Shown: positions 29,160-39,418, counted from the first letter of the stretch. The stretch is 64,000 nt of DNA from Pseudomonadota bacterium (GCA_020161665.1 JAIUPA010000012.1:1-64000); one strand, 5' to 3'. Numbers and translations: made by a program. The notes: generated by a model from the letters alone, not told the origin.

Positions 29160-29803
29160 GCGGCGATATCCTGCACGGTTCCGGCAAAGCCCTTCATGCG
29201 CAATTCCTTGACCCCGTCCAGCCCGAGCGGCTGGTGCGTGGCGGCCAGAACAATGCCGCCCGCAGCAAGATGGCCGGAAACCAGCCGCGCGAACATGCGA
29301 TCCGCCGCCGCATCAAGGGCTGCCGTCGGCTCATCGAGAATCCAGATCGGACGATAGGCAACGAGAAGCTTGGCGAGCGCAAAACGGCGCTGTTGACCCG
29401 CCGAGAGATAGCCAAAGGGCAGGTGCGTGATGCCGCCAAGCCCCACCTCTTCTGCCGCCTCAAGAATGGAAAGCCCCTTGCCACCATCGCTGTCACCGAG
29501 AAAATCCTGCCAGAAGCTGAGGTTCTCATCGACCGAGAGTTCGGGCTTCATGGCATTGCGATGCCCGAGATAATGGGAGACCTCACCCGCCGGACGCGCT
29601 TCACCATCGGCTGCACCCACGAAGGAGACATGACCCGCTTCGGGTCGCAGAAGTCCGGCCACAACACGCAAAAGGGTCGACTTGCCCGAACCGTTGGCTC
29701 CGGTCAGAACCAGCGCTTCGCCCGGCTTAAGTTCAAAGGAAATCTGCGAGAAAAGCAGGTCATCCCCGCGTCGTGCAGCCAGATTTTCAACGTTGAGGCC
29801 CAT
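29156..29803 (-). CDS. ccmA: haem exporter ATP-binding protein CcmA
   Basis: 215 residues with Walker [12 protein letters not shown], signature YLSAGQQRRFALAKLL and Walker B PIWILDEPTAAL. It is the ATPase that powers release of haem-bound CcmE. It is the first gene of ccmABCDG. ccmE, ccmF and ccmH, needed for the full system I pathway, are not in the window. It is divergent from acnA across 272 bases. Confidence 0.95.
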   Translation of the reverse strand: MGLNVENLAARRGDDLLFSQISFELKPGEALVLTGANGSGKSTLLRVVAGLLRPEAGHVSFVGAADGEARPAGEVSHYLGHRNAMKPELSVDENLSFWQDFLGDSDGGKGLSILEAAEEVGLGGITHLPFGYLSAGQQRRFALAKLLVAYRPIWILDEPTAALDAAADRMFARLVSGHLAAGGIVLAATHQPLGLDGVKELRMKGFAGTVQDIAA

Positions 29804-30075
29804 TTTGCATCGCTTTCCGGCGGTTGCGCATCACGTTTCGAGAAATTGCAGATTTCCAACGCGCCTTAGTCTGGAACCCTTCTTAGGGGCTTCCTATATA
29901 GTCTGCAACCACGCCAGCGTCCGGCGTGATCTTAATCCTAGCGCCGAGCAAGACGTGGAAAAGAACCGCGCCTCGTACGGACAGCGGAAATGGACGCACC
30001 CGCATCCTCTTTGCATCTTCATGCATGGGAGTCCGCACGAATGTGTAGGCGATCAAACGAGAGACGGGGTCAAAC

Positions 30076-32769
30076 GTGTCCAAATCACTCGACAGCTTCA
30101 AGTGCCGCTCCATCCTGAATGTGAATGGCAAGGACTATGTCTATTACAGCCTGCCGAAGGCGGAAGAAAACGGTCTCGCCGGGGTGTCCCGGCTGCCCTA
30201 TTCCATGAAGGTGCTGCTGGAAAACCTGCTGCGCAATGAAGATGGCCGCTCGGTCACGAAGAAAGACATTCTGGCGGTGGCCGAATGGCTGGTGAACAAA
30301 GGCCTTGCCGAAGCGGAAATCGCCTATCGCCCGGCCCGCGTGCTGATGCAGGATTTCACCGGCGTTCCGGCGGTTGTCGACCTCGCCGCCATGCGTGACG
30401 GCATCAAGGCACTGGGTGGTGATCCGGAAAAGATCAACCCGCTCGTTCCGGTCGATCTTGTCATCGACCACTCGGTGATTGTCGACGAGTTCGGCACGCC
30501 GCAGGCCTTCGCCCGCAACGTGGACCTCGAATACCAGCGCAACGGCGAACGCTACCGCTTCCTGAAATGGGGCCAGCAGGCCTTCAAGAACTTCCGCGTC
30601 GTGCCGCCCGGCACCGGCATCTGTCACCAGGTGAACCTTGAATATCTCGGCCAGACCGTCTGGACCAAGGAAGAGGATGGCGAAACGATTGCCTACCCCG
30701 ATACCTGCGTCGGTACGGACAGCCACACCACCATGATCAACGGCCTTGGCGTTCTGGGCTGGGGCGTGGGCGGCATCGAGGCCGAAGCCGCCATGCTTGG
30801 CCAGCCGGTGTCCATGCTGCTGCCGGAAGTCATCGGCTTCCGCTTGACCGGCAAGCTGAAGGAAGGCGTCACCGCCACCGACCTCGTGCTGACCGTCGTG
30901 CAGATGCTGCGCAAGAAGGGCGTCGTCTCGAAGTTTGTCGAGTTCTTCGGCCCGGGCATGGACAACATGCCGCTCGCCGACCGCGCCACCATCGGCAATA
31001 TGGGTCCGGAATATGGCGCGACCTGCGGCTTCTTCCCCGTCGATGGCGAAACGGTCAATTACCTCACCATGTCGGGCCGTTCGAAGGATCGCATCGCCCT
31101 TGTCGAAGCCTATTCCAAGGCGCAAGGCATGTGGCGTCATGGCGATGGCTCCGACCTCGTCTTCACCGATACGCTGGAGCTTGACCTCGGCGACGTCGTT
31201 CCCTCGATGGCGGGTCCGAAGCGTCCGGAAGGCCGCCTGCCGCTTGAAACCATCGCCCCGAACTTTGCCACGGCGCTGGAAGGCGATTACAAGAAGCCCG
31301 GCCAGCTTCACACCCGCTATGCGGTCGAGGGCGAGAACTTCGATCTCGGCCATGGTGATGTCTGCATCGCCGCCATCACGTCGTGCACCAACACCTCGAA
31401 CCCGAGCGTTCTGATCGCCGCCGGTCTTCTGGCCCGTAACGCGGTTGCCAAAGGCCTGAAGACGAAGCCGTGGGTCAAGACCTCGCTGGCACCGGGATCG
31501 CAGGTCGTCGCCGAATATCTCGACAAGTCGGGCCTGCAGACGGACCTCGATGCCCTGGGCTTCAATCTGGTCGGCTTCGGCTGCACCACCTGCATCGGCA
31601 ATTCCGGTCCGCTGCCTGCGCCAATTTCGAAGACGATCAACGACAAGGGCCTGATCACCGCAGGCGTTCTGTCGGGCAACCGCAACTTCGAAGGCCGCAT
31701 CTCTCCGGATGTGCAGGCCAACTACCCTGCCTCGCCGCCGCTCGTCGTCGCCTATGCGCTGGCGGGCACGGTGCAGAAGGATCTGACCACGGAGCCGATT
31801 GGCGACGACCAGAACGGCAATCCGGTCTACCTCAAAGATATCTGGCCGACCTCGCAGGAAGTGCAGGCCTTCATCCTGAAATACGTCACCCGCGAACTCT
31901 ATGAGACGAAATACGCCGACGTGTTCAAGGGCGATGCCAACTGGCAGGCCGTGCAGGTGCCGGAAGGCCAGACCTATGCCTGGGACGACAATTCGACCTA
32001 TGTGCAGAACCCGCCCTATTTCGTGGGCATGAAGAAGACCGGCGAAGGCCTGCACGACATCAAGGGTGCGCGCATTCTAGGCCTCTTCGGCGACAAGATC
32101 ACCACCGACCACATCTCGCCGGCCGGTTCGATCAAGGCGGCGTCTCCCGCCGGTGCCTACCTTCTCGGCCATGGCGTGCAGGTGGCCGACTTCAACCAGT
32201 ACGGCACCCGCCGCGGCAACCACGAAGTCATGATGCGTGGCACCTTCGCCAATATCCGCATCCGCAACTTCATGCTGGGCGCCAACGGCAAGGAAGGTGG
32301 CTACACCATCCACTATCCGTCGAAGGACGAGATGTCGATTTACGATGCGGCCATGAAATACAAGGCCGAGGGCGTTCCGCTCGTCATCTTCGCAGGCGTC
32401 GAATACGGCAACGGCTCGTCGCGTGACTGGGCGGCCAAGGGCACCAACCTGCTTGGTGTGAAGGCCGTGATTGCCCAGTCTTTCGAGCGTATCCACCGCT
32501 CGAACCTTGTCGGCATGGGCATCGTCCCCTTCACCTTCGAGGAAGGCACGACCTGGGCAAGCCTCAACCTCAAGGGCGACGAGATGGTCACGATCGAGGG
32601 CCTGGAAGGCGACATCAAGCCGCGTGAAACCAAGATCGCCAAGATCACCTATGCCGATGGTACGGTGAAGGAGGTTCCGCTGCTGTGCCGCATCGATACG
32701 CTCGATGAAGTGACCTACATGGAAAACGGCGGCATTCTGCAGACGGTTCTGCGCGACCTCGCCGCATAA
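30076..32769 (+). CDS. acnA: aconitate hydratase AcnA
   Basis: 897 residues, starting with GTG at 30076 (MSKSLDSFKCRS). The 4Fe-4S cysteines are in AAITSCTNTSNPSV and FGCTTCIGNSGPLP; the swivelling C-terminal domain has GSSRDWAAKGT. It is the aconitase A/IRP1 type used in the TCA cycle. It stands alone, with a strong terminator 24 bases after the stop. Confidence 0.97.
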   Translation: MSKSLDSFKCRSILNVNGKDYVYYSLPKAEENGLAGVSRLPYSMKVLLENLLRNEDGRSVTKKDILAVAEWLVNKGLAEAEIAYRPARVLMQDFTGVPAVVDLAAMRDGIKALGGDPEKINPLVPVDLVIDHSVIVDEFGTPQAFARNVDLEYQRNGERYRFLKWGQQAFKNFRVVPPGTGICHQVNLEYLGQTVWTKEEDGETIAYPDTCVGTDSHTTMINGLGVLGWGVGGIEAEAAMLGQPVSMLLPEVIGFRLTGKLKEGVTATDLVLTVVQMLRKKGVVSKFVEFFGPGMDNMPLADRATIGNMGPEYGATCGFFPVDGETVNYLTMSGRSKDRIALVEAYSKAQGMWRHGDGSDLVFTDTLELDLGDVVPSMAGPKRPEGRLPLETIAPNFATALEGDYKKPGQLHTRYAVEGENFDLGHGDVCIAAITSCTNTSNPSVLIAAGLLARNAVAKGLKTKPWVKTSLAPGSQVVAEYLDKSGLQTDLDALGFNLVGFGCTTCIGNSGPLPAPISKTINDKGLITAGVLSGNRNFEGRISPDVQANYPASPPLVVAYALAGTVQKDLTTEPIGDDQNGNPVYLKDIWPTSQEVQAFILKYVTRELYETKYADVFKGDANWQAVQVPEGQTYAWDDNSTYVQNPPYFVGMKKTGEGLHDIKGARILGLFGDKITTDHISPAGSIKAASPAGAYLLGHGVQVADFNQYGTRRGNHEVMMRGTFANIRIRNFMLGANGKEGGYTIHYPSKDEMSIYDAAMKYKAEGVPLVIFAGVEYGNGSSRDWAAKGTNLLGVKAVIAQSFERIHRSNLVGMGIVPFTFEEGTTWASLNLKGDEMVTIEGLEGDIKPRETKIAKITYADGTVKEVPLLCRIDTLDEVTYMENGGILQTVLRDLAA

Positions 32770-32792
32770 ATTCCACAAGTTCCCGCATTGAA

Positions 32793-32830
32793 GGTCGCCG
32801 GAGCCATCCGGCGGCCTTTTCTTTTCCTGC
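32793..32830 (+). terminator. intrinsic terminator of acnA
   Basis: GGTCGCCGGA and TCCGGCGGCC pair (one G-U) around GCCA and are followed by TTTTCTTTT. Confidence 0.9.
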
Positions 32831-32894
32831 AATACCGCTATCAGCTTCACCCCAACGTGACTTTTCAGTGAGGGCCTAAGCCCGGTATGGATGT

Positions 32895-33692
32895 ATGATC
32901 ATTCGGTTGAACCACGAGCGGTTTCTGGCAAGGGTAACAAAACGCATGGCATGGCGGGTTCTCAAGGGACTGGTGATGACAGCATGGCTGATGCCGGGGC
33001 TTGCCGTGGCAGGCGACGCCAAGACACCGCGCGGTGTGGTGGAGCTTTTCACCTCGCAAGGCTGCGCCTCCTGTCCGCCTGCCGATGCGGCCTTTGAGAA
33101 GCTCGCCACCCGCGACGACATCGTCGCCCTCGCCTATCACGTTGACTACTGGAATTACCTCGGCTGGTCCGACACGCTCGGCTCCAAGGAAAACACGGCC
33201 CGGCAATATGCCTATGCGCGGGCGCTGGGACGCAGCAACGTCTACACCCCGCAAGCTGTGGTCAATGGCCGCGAGCATATGAACGGCGCCGATCTTCCCA
33301 CCATCAGCGACCGCATGGACGGCATGAACCGGGCCGGCAACGGTCTTGTCGTGCCGGTCACGGCGGCCATGAAGGGTGGCGAACTGGATATCGCGATTGG
33401 CGAAGGCACGGGCCGCGCCAATGTCGTGATTGCCTATTTCCGCCGCGAGCAGACCGTCGAGGTTCTGAAGGGCGAAAACAAGGGCCGCAAAGCCAACTAC
33501 TGGAATGCAGTCTACGACCTGCAGACCGTGGGCATGTGGGACGGCACACCGCTGGAACTCACGCTTCCCGCCAGTGTCATCAAGGGTACGGAAAAAGATG
33601 GTTGTGCAGTGCTCTTGCAGAGTGCTGACGAGAGAGGCGCTCCGGCGGCCATTCTTGGCGCGACCATGTTGGTCTACCACGAAACCCACTGA
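32895..33692 (+). CDS. DUF1223 secreted thioredoxin-like protein
   Basis: 265 residues. After a hydrophobic leader ending in GLAVAG, the mature protein opens with VVELFTSQGCASCPPADAAF, a CxxC in a thioredoxin-like place that defines DUF1223. ARALGRSNVYTPQAVVNG follows. The family is periplasmic and of unknown function; redox activity is inferred from CxxC. Start uncertain: 32895 gives a long basic leader, 32946 (MAWRVLKG) a normal signal peptide. Confidence 0.82.
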   Translation: MIIRLNHERFLARVTKRMAWRVLKGLVMTAWLMPGLAVAGDAKTPRGVVELFTSQGCASCPPADAAFEKLATRDDIVALAYHVDYWNYLGWSDTLGSKENTARQYAYARALGRSNVYTPQAVVNGREHMNGADLPTISDRMDGMNRAGNGLVVPVTAAMKGGELDIAIGEGTGRANVVIAYFRREQTVEVLKGENKGRKANYWNAVYDLQTVGMWDGTPLELTLPASVIKGTEKDGCAVLLQSADERGAPAAILGATMLVYHETH

Positions 33693-33974
33693 CACGGGTC
33701 AGATCTGACAGCATTTTGAGGAGGGGAAGCGGTCCGGGCCAGAAGGCATTTCGGGGGCTGGGGTAAGGGTCAATGCTCGACCGTACCCGGACCAGTCGGC
33801 GTTAGTCGGTAACAGCCAACACCGCTAGATGGCTCTGTAAATGCGGCACTCTTTTGTTCGAAATGCGACATGTCAAAAAAACCGCAAGCCGAAAAGGCCA
33901 TGACGTTTCCCGCTTGCATTTTCACAAGTCGCGTCCAAGATGACATGGCCCCTTTGAAATGAAGCGGATTCGAC
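33693..33974. other. intergenic region with an 8-bp inverted repeat
   Basis: 282 bases without a gene I can support. GGTCCGGG (33731-33738) and CCCGGACC (33786-33793) form an inverted repeat with 47 bases between, mostly G-rich. No terminator T-run follows. It could be a structured leader of the DUF2794 gene or an unrelated RNA. Confidence 0.4.
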
Positions 33975-34370
33975 ATGAGTGACCATACGGATTTCAGGGC
34001 TGATTCCGATGCGCACCGCCCCGCTGCGGTCATCGACCTTGGCGAATATCGCCAGAACCGCGATCCCGCGCCCGTCACCTTCCATCGCCGTGAACTGGAT
34101 GCGATCCTGCGCATTTATGGCCGCATGGTGGGCGAAGGCGAATGGCGGGACTATGCCATTGATCACCTGCGCGAAAAGGCCGTGTTTTCGATCTTCAAAC
34201 GGTCCGGCGAAATGCCGCTCTTTCGCGTTGAAAAGAACCCGAAGCTGGCAAGCCGACAGGGCGCCTTCAGTGTAGTGAGCGCGCAAGGACGCATCCTGAA
34301 ACGCGGTCATGATCTGGCGCAGGTCCTGAAGGTCTTCGACAAGGTTCTGAAACTGGTCGAGAAAGACTGA
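33975..34370 (+). CDS. DUF2794 domain protein
   Basis: 131 residues, mixed and soluble, with the family core VTFHRRELDAILRIYGRMV and DYAIDHLREKAVFSIFKR, then PLFRVEKNPKLA. The family is restricted to alphaproteobacteria and has no assigned role. It stands alone and converges with the Bax inhibitor-1 gene across a shared terminator. Confidence 0.83.
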   Translation: MSDHTDFRADSDAHRPAAVIDLGEYRQNRDPAPVTFHRRELDAILRIYGRMVGEGEWRDYAIDHLREKAVFSIFKRSGEMPLFRVEKNPKLASRQGAFSVVSAQGRILKRGHDLAQVLKVFDKVLKLVEKD

Positions 34371-34389
34371 ATTCAACGCGCACCAATGC

Positions 34390-34415
34390 AAAAAGGCGGC
34401 CCGAAGGCCGCCTTT
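34390..34415. terminator. bidirectional terminator between DUF2794 and Bax inhibitor-1 genes
   Basis: AAAGGCGGCC, loop CGAA, GGCCGCCTTT is a perfect 10-bp stem with an A-tract on one side and Ts on the other, so it can work on both strands. Confidence 0.88.
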
Positions 34416-34439
34416 CGCGTTTGACGTATCAAGCGCTCA

Positions 34440-35240
34440 TCAGTTGTTGTTGCGGTTACCGAGGAACTGCAGCAGGAACATGAAGAGGTTGATGAAGTCG
34501 AGGTAGAGCGTCAGCGCACCCATGATCGCCTTGCGACCGGCAACCATCGTGTCATCGCCTTCGAAATACATTTCCTTGATCTTCTGCGTGTCATAGGCGG
34601 TGAGGCCCGCAAAGACCAGAACGCCGATGGCCGAGATGGCGAAAGCCAGCGCCGACGAGGCGAGGAAGATGTTCACGATCGAGGCGATGATCAGACCGAA
34701 GACGCCCATGATCAGGAACGAACCGAGGCCCGAAAGGCTTTTCTTCGTCGTGTAGCCGTAAAGCGACAGGGCGCCGAACGAGGCAGCCGTCACGAAGAAC
34801 GTCTGAACGATCGAATCCTGCGTATAGACGAGGAAGATGGACGAGAGCGAAGCGCCCACCAGACCGGCATAGACCCAGAAGGTCGTCTGCGCGGCGGAAA
34901 CGCTCATGCTCTGGATACGGAAGCTCAGGAAGAACACGGCGGCAAGCGGTGCGAGCATCACAACCCACTTGAGCGGGCTGGTGAACAGCATCACGCCGAA
35001 CGAGGTCAGCATCGTCTTGCCGACGATGGCCGGAGCGCCATTGGACAGAACGGCAGCGGCAGACGGATCCGAAGTCGTGGCGAGCGAGAACAGGCCGTAG
35101 GCAGCCAGGCCGGTGATCACCAGACCGAGCGCCATCAGGTTGTAAACCTTCAGCATGTAGGAGCGCAGGCCCTCATCAATCATGGCCTGCGAACCGACGC
35201 GATCAACGGTCCGGTTCTGGTAGTTGTTGAAGTCAGCCAT
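34440..35240 (-). CDS. Bax inhibitor-1/YccA family membrane protein
   Basis: 266 residues with seven membrane segments, ending in the family pair GLTAYDTQKIKEMYFEGD and ALTLYLDFINLFMFLLQFLG. The aspartates in the last part form the pH-sensing pair described for bacterial BI-1 calcium leak channels. The ATG at 35240 follows AGAGG. Upstream there is a clear A/T-rich promoter region. Confidence 0.93.
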   Translation of the reverse strand: MADFNNYQNRTVDRVGSQAMIDEGLRSYMLKVYNLMALGLVITGLAAYGLFSLATTSDPSAAAVLSNGAPAIVGKTMLTSFGVMLFTSPLKWVVMLAPLAAVFFLSFRIQSMSVSAAQTTFWVYAGLVGASLSSIFLVYTQDSIVQTFFVTAASFGALSLYGYTTKKSLSGLGSFLIMGVFGLIIASIVNIFLASSALAFAISAIGVLVFAGLTAYDTQKIKEMYFEGDDTMVAGRKAIMGALTLYLDFINLFMFLLQFLGNRNNN

Positions 35241-35454
35241 TTTTTCCTCTTTCAAGCTTCGAATTCTCTACGGTGTCGGGGAAACCTAGAACATAAACCC
35301 GTGCGCCGCTGCGAAGCTTCAGCAAGCATGCTAAAAATATGAGGCGAAGTTCAGTCACTTACAAGGCCTTCGCCATGCAAATGCGCGCGACGGGCTCTTG
35401 AACGGGCCTTCTGGCCGGTTTCTGACGTAAATTTGATCGGAAGCAGCACTTCCC

Positions 35455-38001
35455 TCAAAGCTCGCGCAACACCGGCGCAACCTTCTGCCCGAGGATGCGC
35501 CATGTCCCGGCAAGTCCGATCCCGACCGTCAGCACAAGCGCCACGAGCGACGTTGAGACCGCCACATCGGTGAGGAACAGAAAGCGCAAGTGCATGATGC
35601 GCACGATGACGAACCACGCCGCAACCCCGCCTGCCGCCAGCGCAAAGATGGCCGTTGCCACACCCAGCATCAGATATTCATAGGAAAACGCCTTGATCAG
35701 CATGGAACGGCGTGCGCCCAGCGTCTTCATCACCACCGCATCATGGGTGCGGGCGCGGTTACCTGCCGCCAGCGCCCCGGAAAGCACCAGCACCGATGCG
35801 ACAAGCGCAATCGCCGCCGCCGCGCGAATGGCCGTTGTGATCTGCCCCACCAGACGGCTGGCCGTATCGAGCGCGTCTTTAACCCGCACACTGGTAATCG
35901 TCGGATAGGCATTGGTCACGGCTTTCAGGATCGCGCCCTCATCGGCGGCACTGGCCGACGGATCGCTGAGCGTGGCAAGCCAGGCATGCGGTGCGCCCTT
36001 GAACGTATTGGGCGAGAAGACCATGACGAAATTGATCGACAGCGATTCCCAGTCCAGCGTACGGAAATTGGCGATCTTCGCCGTAATCGACCGGCCCAGC
36101 ACATTGACGGTAACGGTATCCCCGATCTTCAGGCCAATCTCATTGGCCTCACGCGCTGAAAAGGAAACGAGCGGTTCACCTGAATAATTGTCCGGCCACC
36201 ACGCTCCGGCGGAGATGGTCGAGTTTTTCGGCACATCCTGCGCATAGGTGACGCCTCGGTCGCCGTTCAGCACCCAGCGCGCCGAAGGCGGGACATTATC
36301 GGCGCTGACCGGCACGCCGTTGAACGCCAGAATACGCCCGCGCAGCATCGGCACTTCGCTCAACGCGCCCTTCGGGGCTTTGTCGCGAATGAGGGCCGCA
36401 AAACCGTCCCGCTCGGCGCTTTGAATATCGACGAAGAAGAAATTCGGCGCACGCTCCGGCAGGGTGCCACCCAGTTCGCGGCGCAGATTGCCGTCAATCA
36501 GGGAAAGCGTGACGAGGAGAGCAAGGCCAAGACCGAGAGACAGGACCACCGATCCGGTCAACGCACCGGGCCGGTGGATGTTGCCAATGGCAAGCCGAAG
36601 CGATGGCGATGAAACGCGCGGCGCGCGTTTGGCCAAGGCGGCGATGCCGATGGCAACCAGTCGAAGCACGAGGAACGCCGCGCCGACGGCCACGAGAAAG
36701 ATCAGCGCGATGCGCCGGTCATGCGCCGAGAAGATCGCAAGGCCCGCAAGGGCTGCGAGCGAAACAAAAGCTCCGACCAGATAGGGCATGGAGGGAAGGC
36801 GCGCCTTGTCAAAACCCTGTTCGCGAAAAAGCGCGGTCGCAGGCACTTCGCGGGCATGGCCAAGCGGCAGAATGGCAAAGGTCACGGTCGTGACAAAGCC
36901 AAACAGCGCCGCAAGGCCAAGGGCACCCGGGTAGAAGGCCACGTGAGCCGAAACCGGCAAGACATCCCGCAGGAACGACACCGCGACAAGCGGCGTAACC
37001 GCCCCTATCGCGAGGCCGATCACCACGCCCACGGCGGCAATCATCATGATCTGGAAGAAGTAGATGGCGGTCACCACAAAGCCCGGCGCGCCGAGACATT
37101 TGAAGGCGGCAATCGTGGCACGCTTGGAATCGAGAAAAGCGCGCACCGCATTGGCAACGCCAACACCGCCCACAATCAGCGCCGTCAGTCCGACCAGCGT
37201 CAGGAATTGCGAGAACCGGGCAATGTTTTCGGTGAGCGCGGGTGCGGCGCGATCACTGGTGCGGATCGACCATCCGGCATCGGGAAAGGCTTTGGTGGCG
37301 AGTGCCTTGATCGCCGCTTCATCACCAAGCGATGCCTTGAGCTTGATGCGATAGGCATGTTCCACCAGACTGCCGGTCTGGATCAGCCCGGACGCCTCAA
37401 GCGCTTGCCGCGACACCATGAGGCGCGGCGCAAAACCAAACCCCTCCGAAAGCGCATCGGGTTCGGTGACAAGCGTTGCCGCAAGCCGCAACCGCGCCTT
37501 GCCGATCAGCACTTCATCGCCCGGCTTCAGCCCAAGGCGTTCGATCAACAGGGGCGCGGCAATTGCGCCGAACGCGCCATCCTTCTGCGAGAGAAGCTCC
37601 TTCGCAGGCGTGGCGGGCTGCGTCTCCAGCGTCCCGTAAAGCGGATAGGCCCCATCAATGCCGCGCACTTCGGCAAGCGCCTGCGTCGATCCATCCGGCA
37701 GGCGCACCATGGAGCGCAGGCCCGTCGTCACCGAAACATCGCCCAGACCGGCAAGCCAGGCGGCTTCGGCAGCGTTTGCCTCACGATTGTTAAGCTCGAA
37801 GCGCACATCGGCTGCAAGGATCGCCTGCCCCTGCGCGGCAATGGCATCCGTCATGGTGCGTGAAAGCGAATTGACCGCCGCAATCGCCCCGACACCGAGC
37901 GCGATACAGGCGAGAAAGATCACGAAGCCGGAAAGCCCGCCGCGCATCTCGCGAAGTGCAAACCGAAAGGCGATGCGAAGGCGAAAGAAAAGGCCACTCA
38001 T
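35455..38001 (-). CDS. YbbP-like ABC transporter permease (MacB/FtsX family)
   Basis: 848 residues. An N-terminal membrane segment, a large periplasmic part, a block of membrane segments near residues 260-490, a second periplasmic part and three C-terminal segments give the duplicated MacB/FtsX layout of YbbP. With its partner ATPase it likely moves lipids, lipoproteins or other envelope molecules. Its start overlaps the stop of the ATPase gene by 4 bases (ATGA). Confidence 0.9.
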   Translation of the reverse strand: MSGLFFRLRIAFRFALREMRGGLSGFVIFLACIALGVGAIAAVNSLSRTMTDAIAAQGQAILAADVRFELNNREANAAEAAWLAGLGDVSVTTGLRSMVRLPDGSTQALAEVRGIDGAYPLYGTLETQPATPAKELLSQKDGAFGAIAAPLLIERLGLKPGDEVLIGKARLRLAATLVTEPDALSEGFGFAPRLMVSRQALEASGLIQTGSLVEHAYRIKLKASLGDEAAIKALATKAFPDAGWSIRTSDRAAPALTENIARFSQFLTLVGLTALIVGGVGVANAVRAFLDSKRATIAAFKCLGAPGFVVTAIYFFQIMMIAAVGVVIGLAIGAVTPLVAVSFLRDVLPVSAHVAFYPGALGLAALFGFVTTVTFAILPLGHAREVPATALFREQGFDKARLPSMPYLVGAFVSLAALAGLAIFSAHDRRIALIFLVAVGAAFLVLRLVAIGIAALAKRAPRVSSPSLRLAIGNIHRPGALTGSVVLSLGLGLALLVTLSLIDGNLRRELGGTLPERAPNFFFVDIQSAERDGFAALIRDKAPKGALSEVPMLRGRILAFNGVPVSADNVPPSARWVLNGDRGVTYAQDVPKNSTISAGAWWPDNYSGEPLVSFSAREANEIGLKIGDTVTVNVLGRSITAKIANFRTLDWESLSINFVMVFSPNTFKGAPHAWLATLSDPSASAADEGAILKAVTNAYPTITSVRVKDALDTASRLVGQITTAIRAAAAIALVASVLVLSGALAAGNRARTHDAVVMKTLGARRSMLIKAFSYEYLMLGVATAIFALAAGGVAAWFVIVRIMHLRFLFLTDVAVSTSLVALVLTVGIGLAGTWRILGQKVAPVLREL

Positions 38002-38699
38002 GCGGGTTCGCTCACAAGAGCGCTGCTGTCGCTTTCAATCTGGCCCGAACGCACGCCGATGCGGCGCGAACAGCGGGCGGCCAGCGATGGATCATGCGTG
38101 ACCAGAAGAAGCGTCATGCCGCGTTCGGCCTGCTTGGCAAAGAGAAGATCGGCAATCTGCCGCCCGGTTTCCGTGTCGAGGTTGCCGGTCGGCTCGTCGG
38201 CAATCAAGACCTTGGGCGATGGCGCCAGCGCACGCGCAATCGCCACGCGCTGCTGTTCCCCGCCCGAAAGCTGACCCGGATAGTGGTGCAGACGCTCGCC
38301 AAGCCCCACGGCCCGCAATTCCTGTTCGGCAATCGCAAAGGCATCGCGCCGATTGGCGAGTTCAAGCGGCACGGCGACATTTTCCAGTGCCGTCATATTG
38401 GGAATGAGATGGAAAGACTGGAAAACAATACCGATGTTGCGCCCGCGAAAATCCGCCAGATCGTCTTCGGCTAGCCCCGTCAGAGACGTACCGTCGATGA
38501 TGATTTCGCCCTTGTCGAGCCGTTCCAGACCGGCCAGCACCATCAAGAGCGTGGATTTTCCCGAACCTGAGGGACCGACGATACCCGCCGATTCACCAAC
38601 CCTCACGGCAAGATCAATGCCCTTCAAAACATGCACCGCTGCGGCGGCATGCCCAAGCGTCAGATCCGCCTTCTTCAGTTCGATGATGTTTTCTGGCAC
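37998..38699 (-). CDS. YbbA-like ABC transporter ATPase (LolD family)
   Basis: 233 residues with Walker [12 protein letters not shown], signature QLSGGEQQRVAIARAL and Walker B VLIADEPTGNLD. LolD/MacB type. It forms an operon with the YbbP-like permease. It is divergent from the tesA-like gene, the same neighbourhood as in E. coli (tesA-ybbA-ybbP). Confidence 0.92.
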   Translation of the reverse strand: MPENIIELKKADLTLGHAAAAVHVLKGIDLAVRVGESAGIVGPSGSGKSTLLMVLAGLERLDKGEIIIDGTSLTGLAEDDLADFRGRNIGIVFQSFHLIPNMTALENVAVPLELANRRDAFAIAEQELRAVGLGERLHHYPGQLSGGEQQRVAIARALAPSPKVLIADEPTGNLDTETGRQIADLLFAKQAERGMTLLLVTHDPSLAARCSRRIGVRSGQIESDSSALVSEPA

Positions 38700-38776
38700 G
38701 AAATGCTTCCTATATTGCGGAAAGGGAGAGGCGGGCTGGTGCGCGCTGCACCCAGTGCCAATCTAGGAACCTGAGC

Positions 38777-39418
38777 ATGAGATTTAAAGCAGCCGTCCTT
38801 CAAATCGCTGTCATCGCCTTGATGACCCTGCCGGGGGTGGCATCGGCTGCCACGCTCAAGCTTGTCGGTCTGGGTGACAGCCTCATGGCGGGCTATCAAC
38901 TGCCGGCGGACCAGTCCTACACGGCGCAGATGGAAAAGGCGCTGAAGGCAGAAGGCTTCGATGTGACCATCGAAAATGCCGCCGTTTCCGGTGATACGAC
39001 CTCCGGCGGCCTTGCCCGGGCCGATTGGTCGGTTCCCGACGGCACGGACGGCGTCATTCTCGAACTCGGTGCCAATGATGCGCTGCGCGGCATCGCGCCG
39101 GAGGAAACCGAAAAGAACCTCGATGCGCTGATCGCCCGCTTCAAGGAACGCGGCATGGCCGTCATGCTGATGGGCATGGTCGCTCCGCCCAACATGGGCG
39201 AGGAATATGCCGCCCGCTTTAACCCGATCTATGCCCGCTTGGCCGGAAAATATCAGGTGCCACTCTACCCCTTCTTTCTCGATGGGGTCGTGCAGGATGA
39301 ACGCCTGAAGCTTTCCGATGGCATGCATCCGACCGGCGAAGGTGTCGGCATCATGGTTCAGCGAAGCCTGCCCGCGCTCAAGGATTTCCTCAAGTTGATG
39401 GAGGCCCGGAAGAATTAA
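38777..39418 (+). CDS. tesA: TesA-type SGNH hydrolase (arylesterase / lysophospholipase)
   Basis: 213 residues: a signal peptide (IALMTLPGVASAA), then SGNH blocks GLGDSLMAGY (Ser), the Gly in block II, ELGANDALRG (Asn) and SDGMHPTGEGV (Asp and His). It acts in the periplasm on acyl esters and thioesters. Divergent from ybbA-ybbP, suggesting shared lipid-related work. Confidence 0.92.
   Translation: MRFKAAVLQIAVIALMTLPGVASAATLKLVGLGDSLMAGYQLPADQSYTAQMEKALKAEGFDVTIENAAVSGDTTSGGLARADWSVPDGTDGVILELGANDALRGIAPEETEKNLDALIARFKERGMAVMLMGMVAPPNMGEEYAARFNPIYARLAGKYQVPLYPFFLDGVVQDERLKLSDGMHPTGEGVGIMVQRSLPALKDFLKLMEARKN

Noticed and set aside
33721..33760. SRP (4.5S) RNA
   Set aside because: A GGTCCGGGCCAGAAGG stretch vaguely recalls the conserved loop, but the GGAAGCAGCC part is missing.
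36721..37863. 380-codon plus-strand frame opposite the YbbP-like permease
   Set aside because: Very basic low-complexity composition typical of antisense GC-rich frames.
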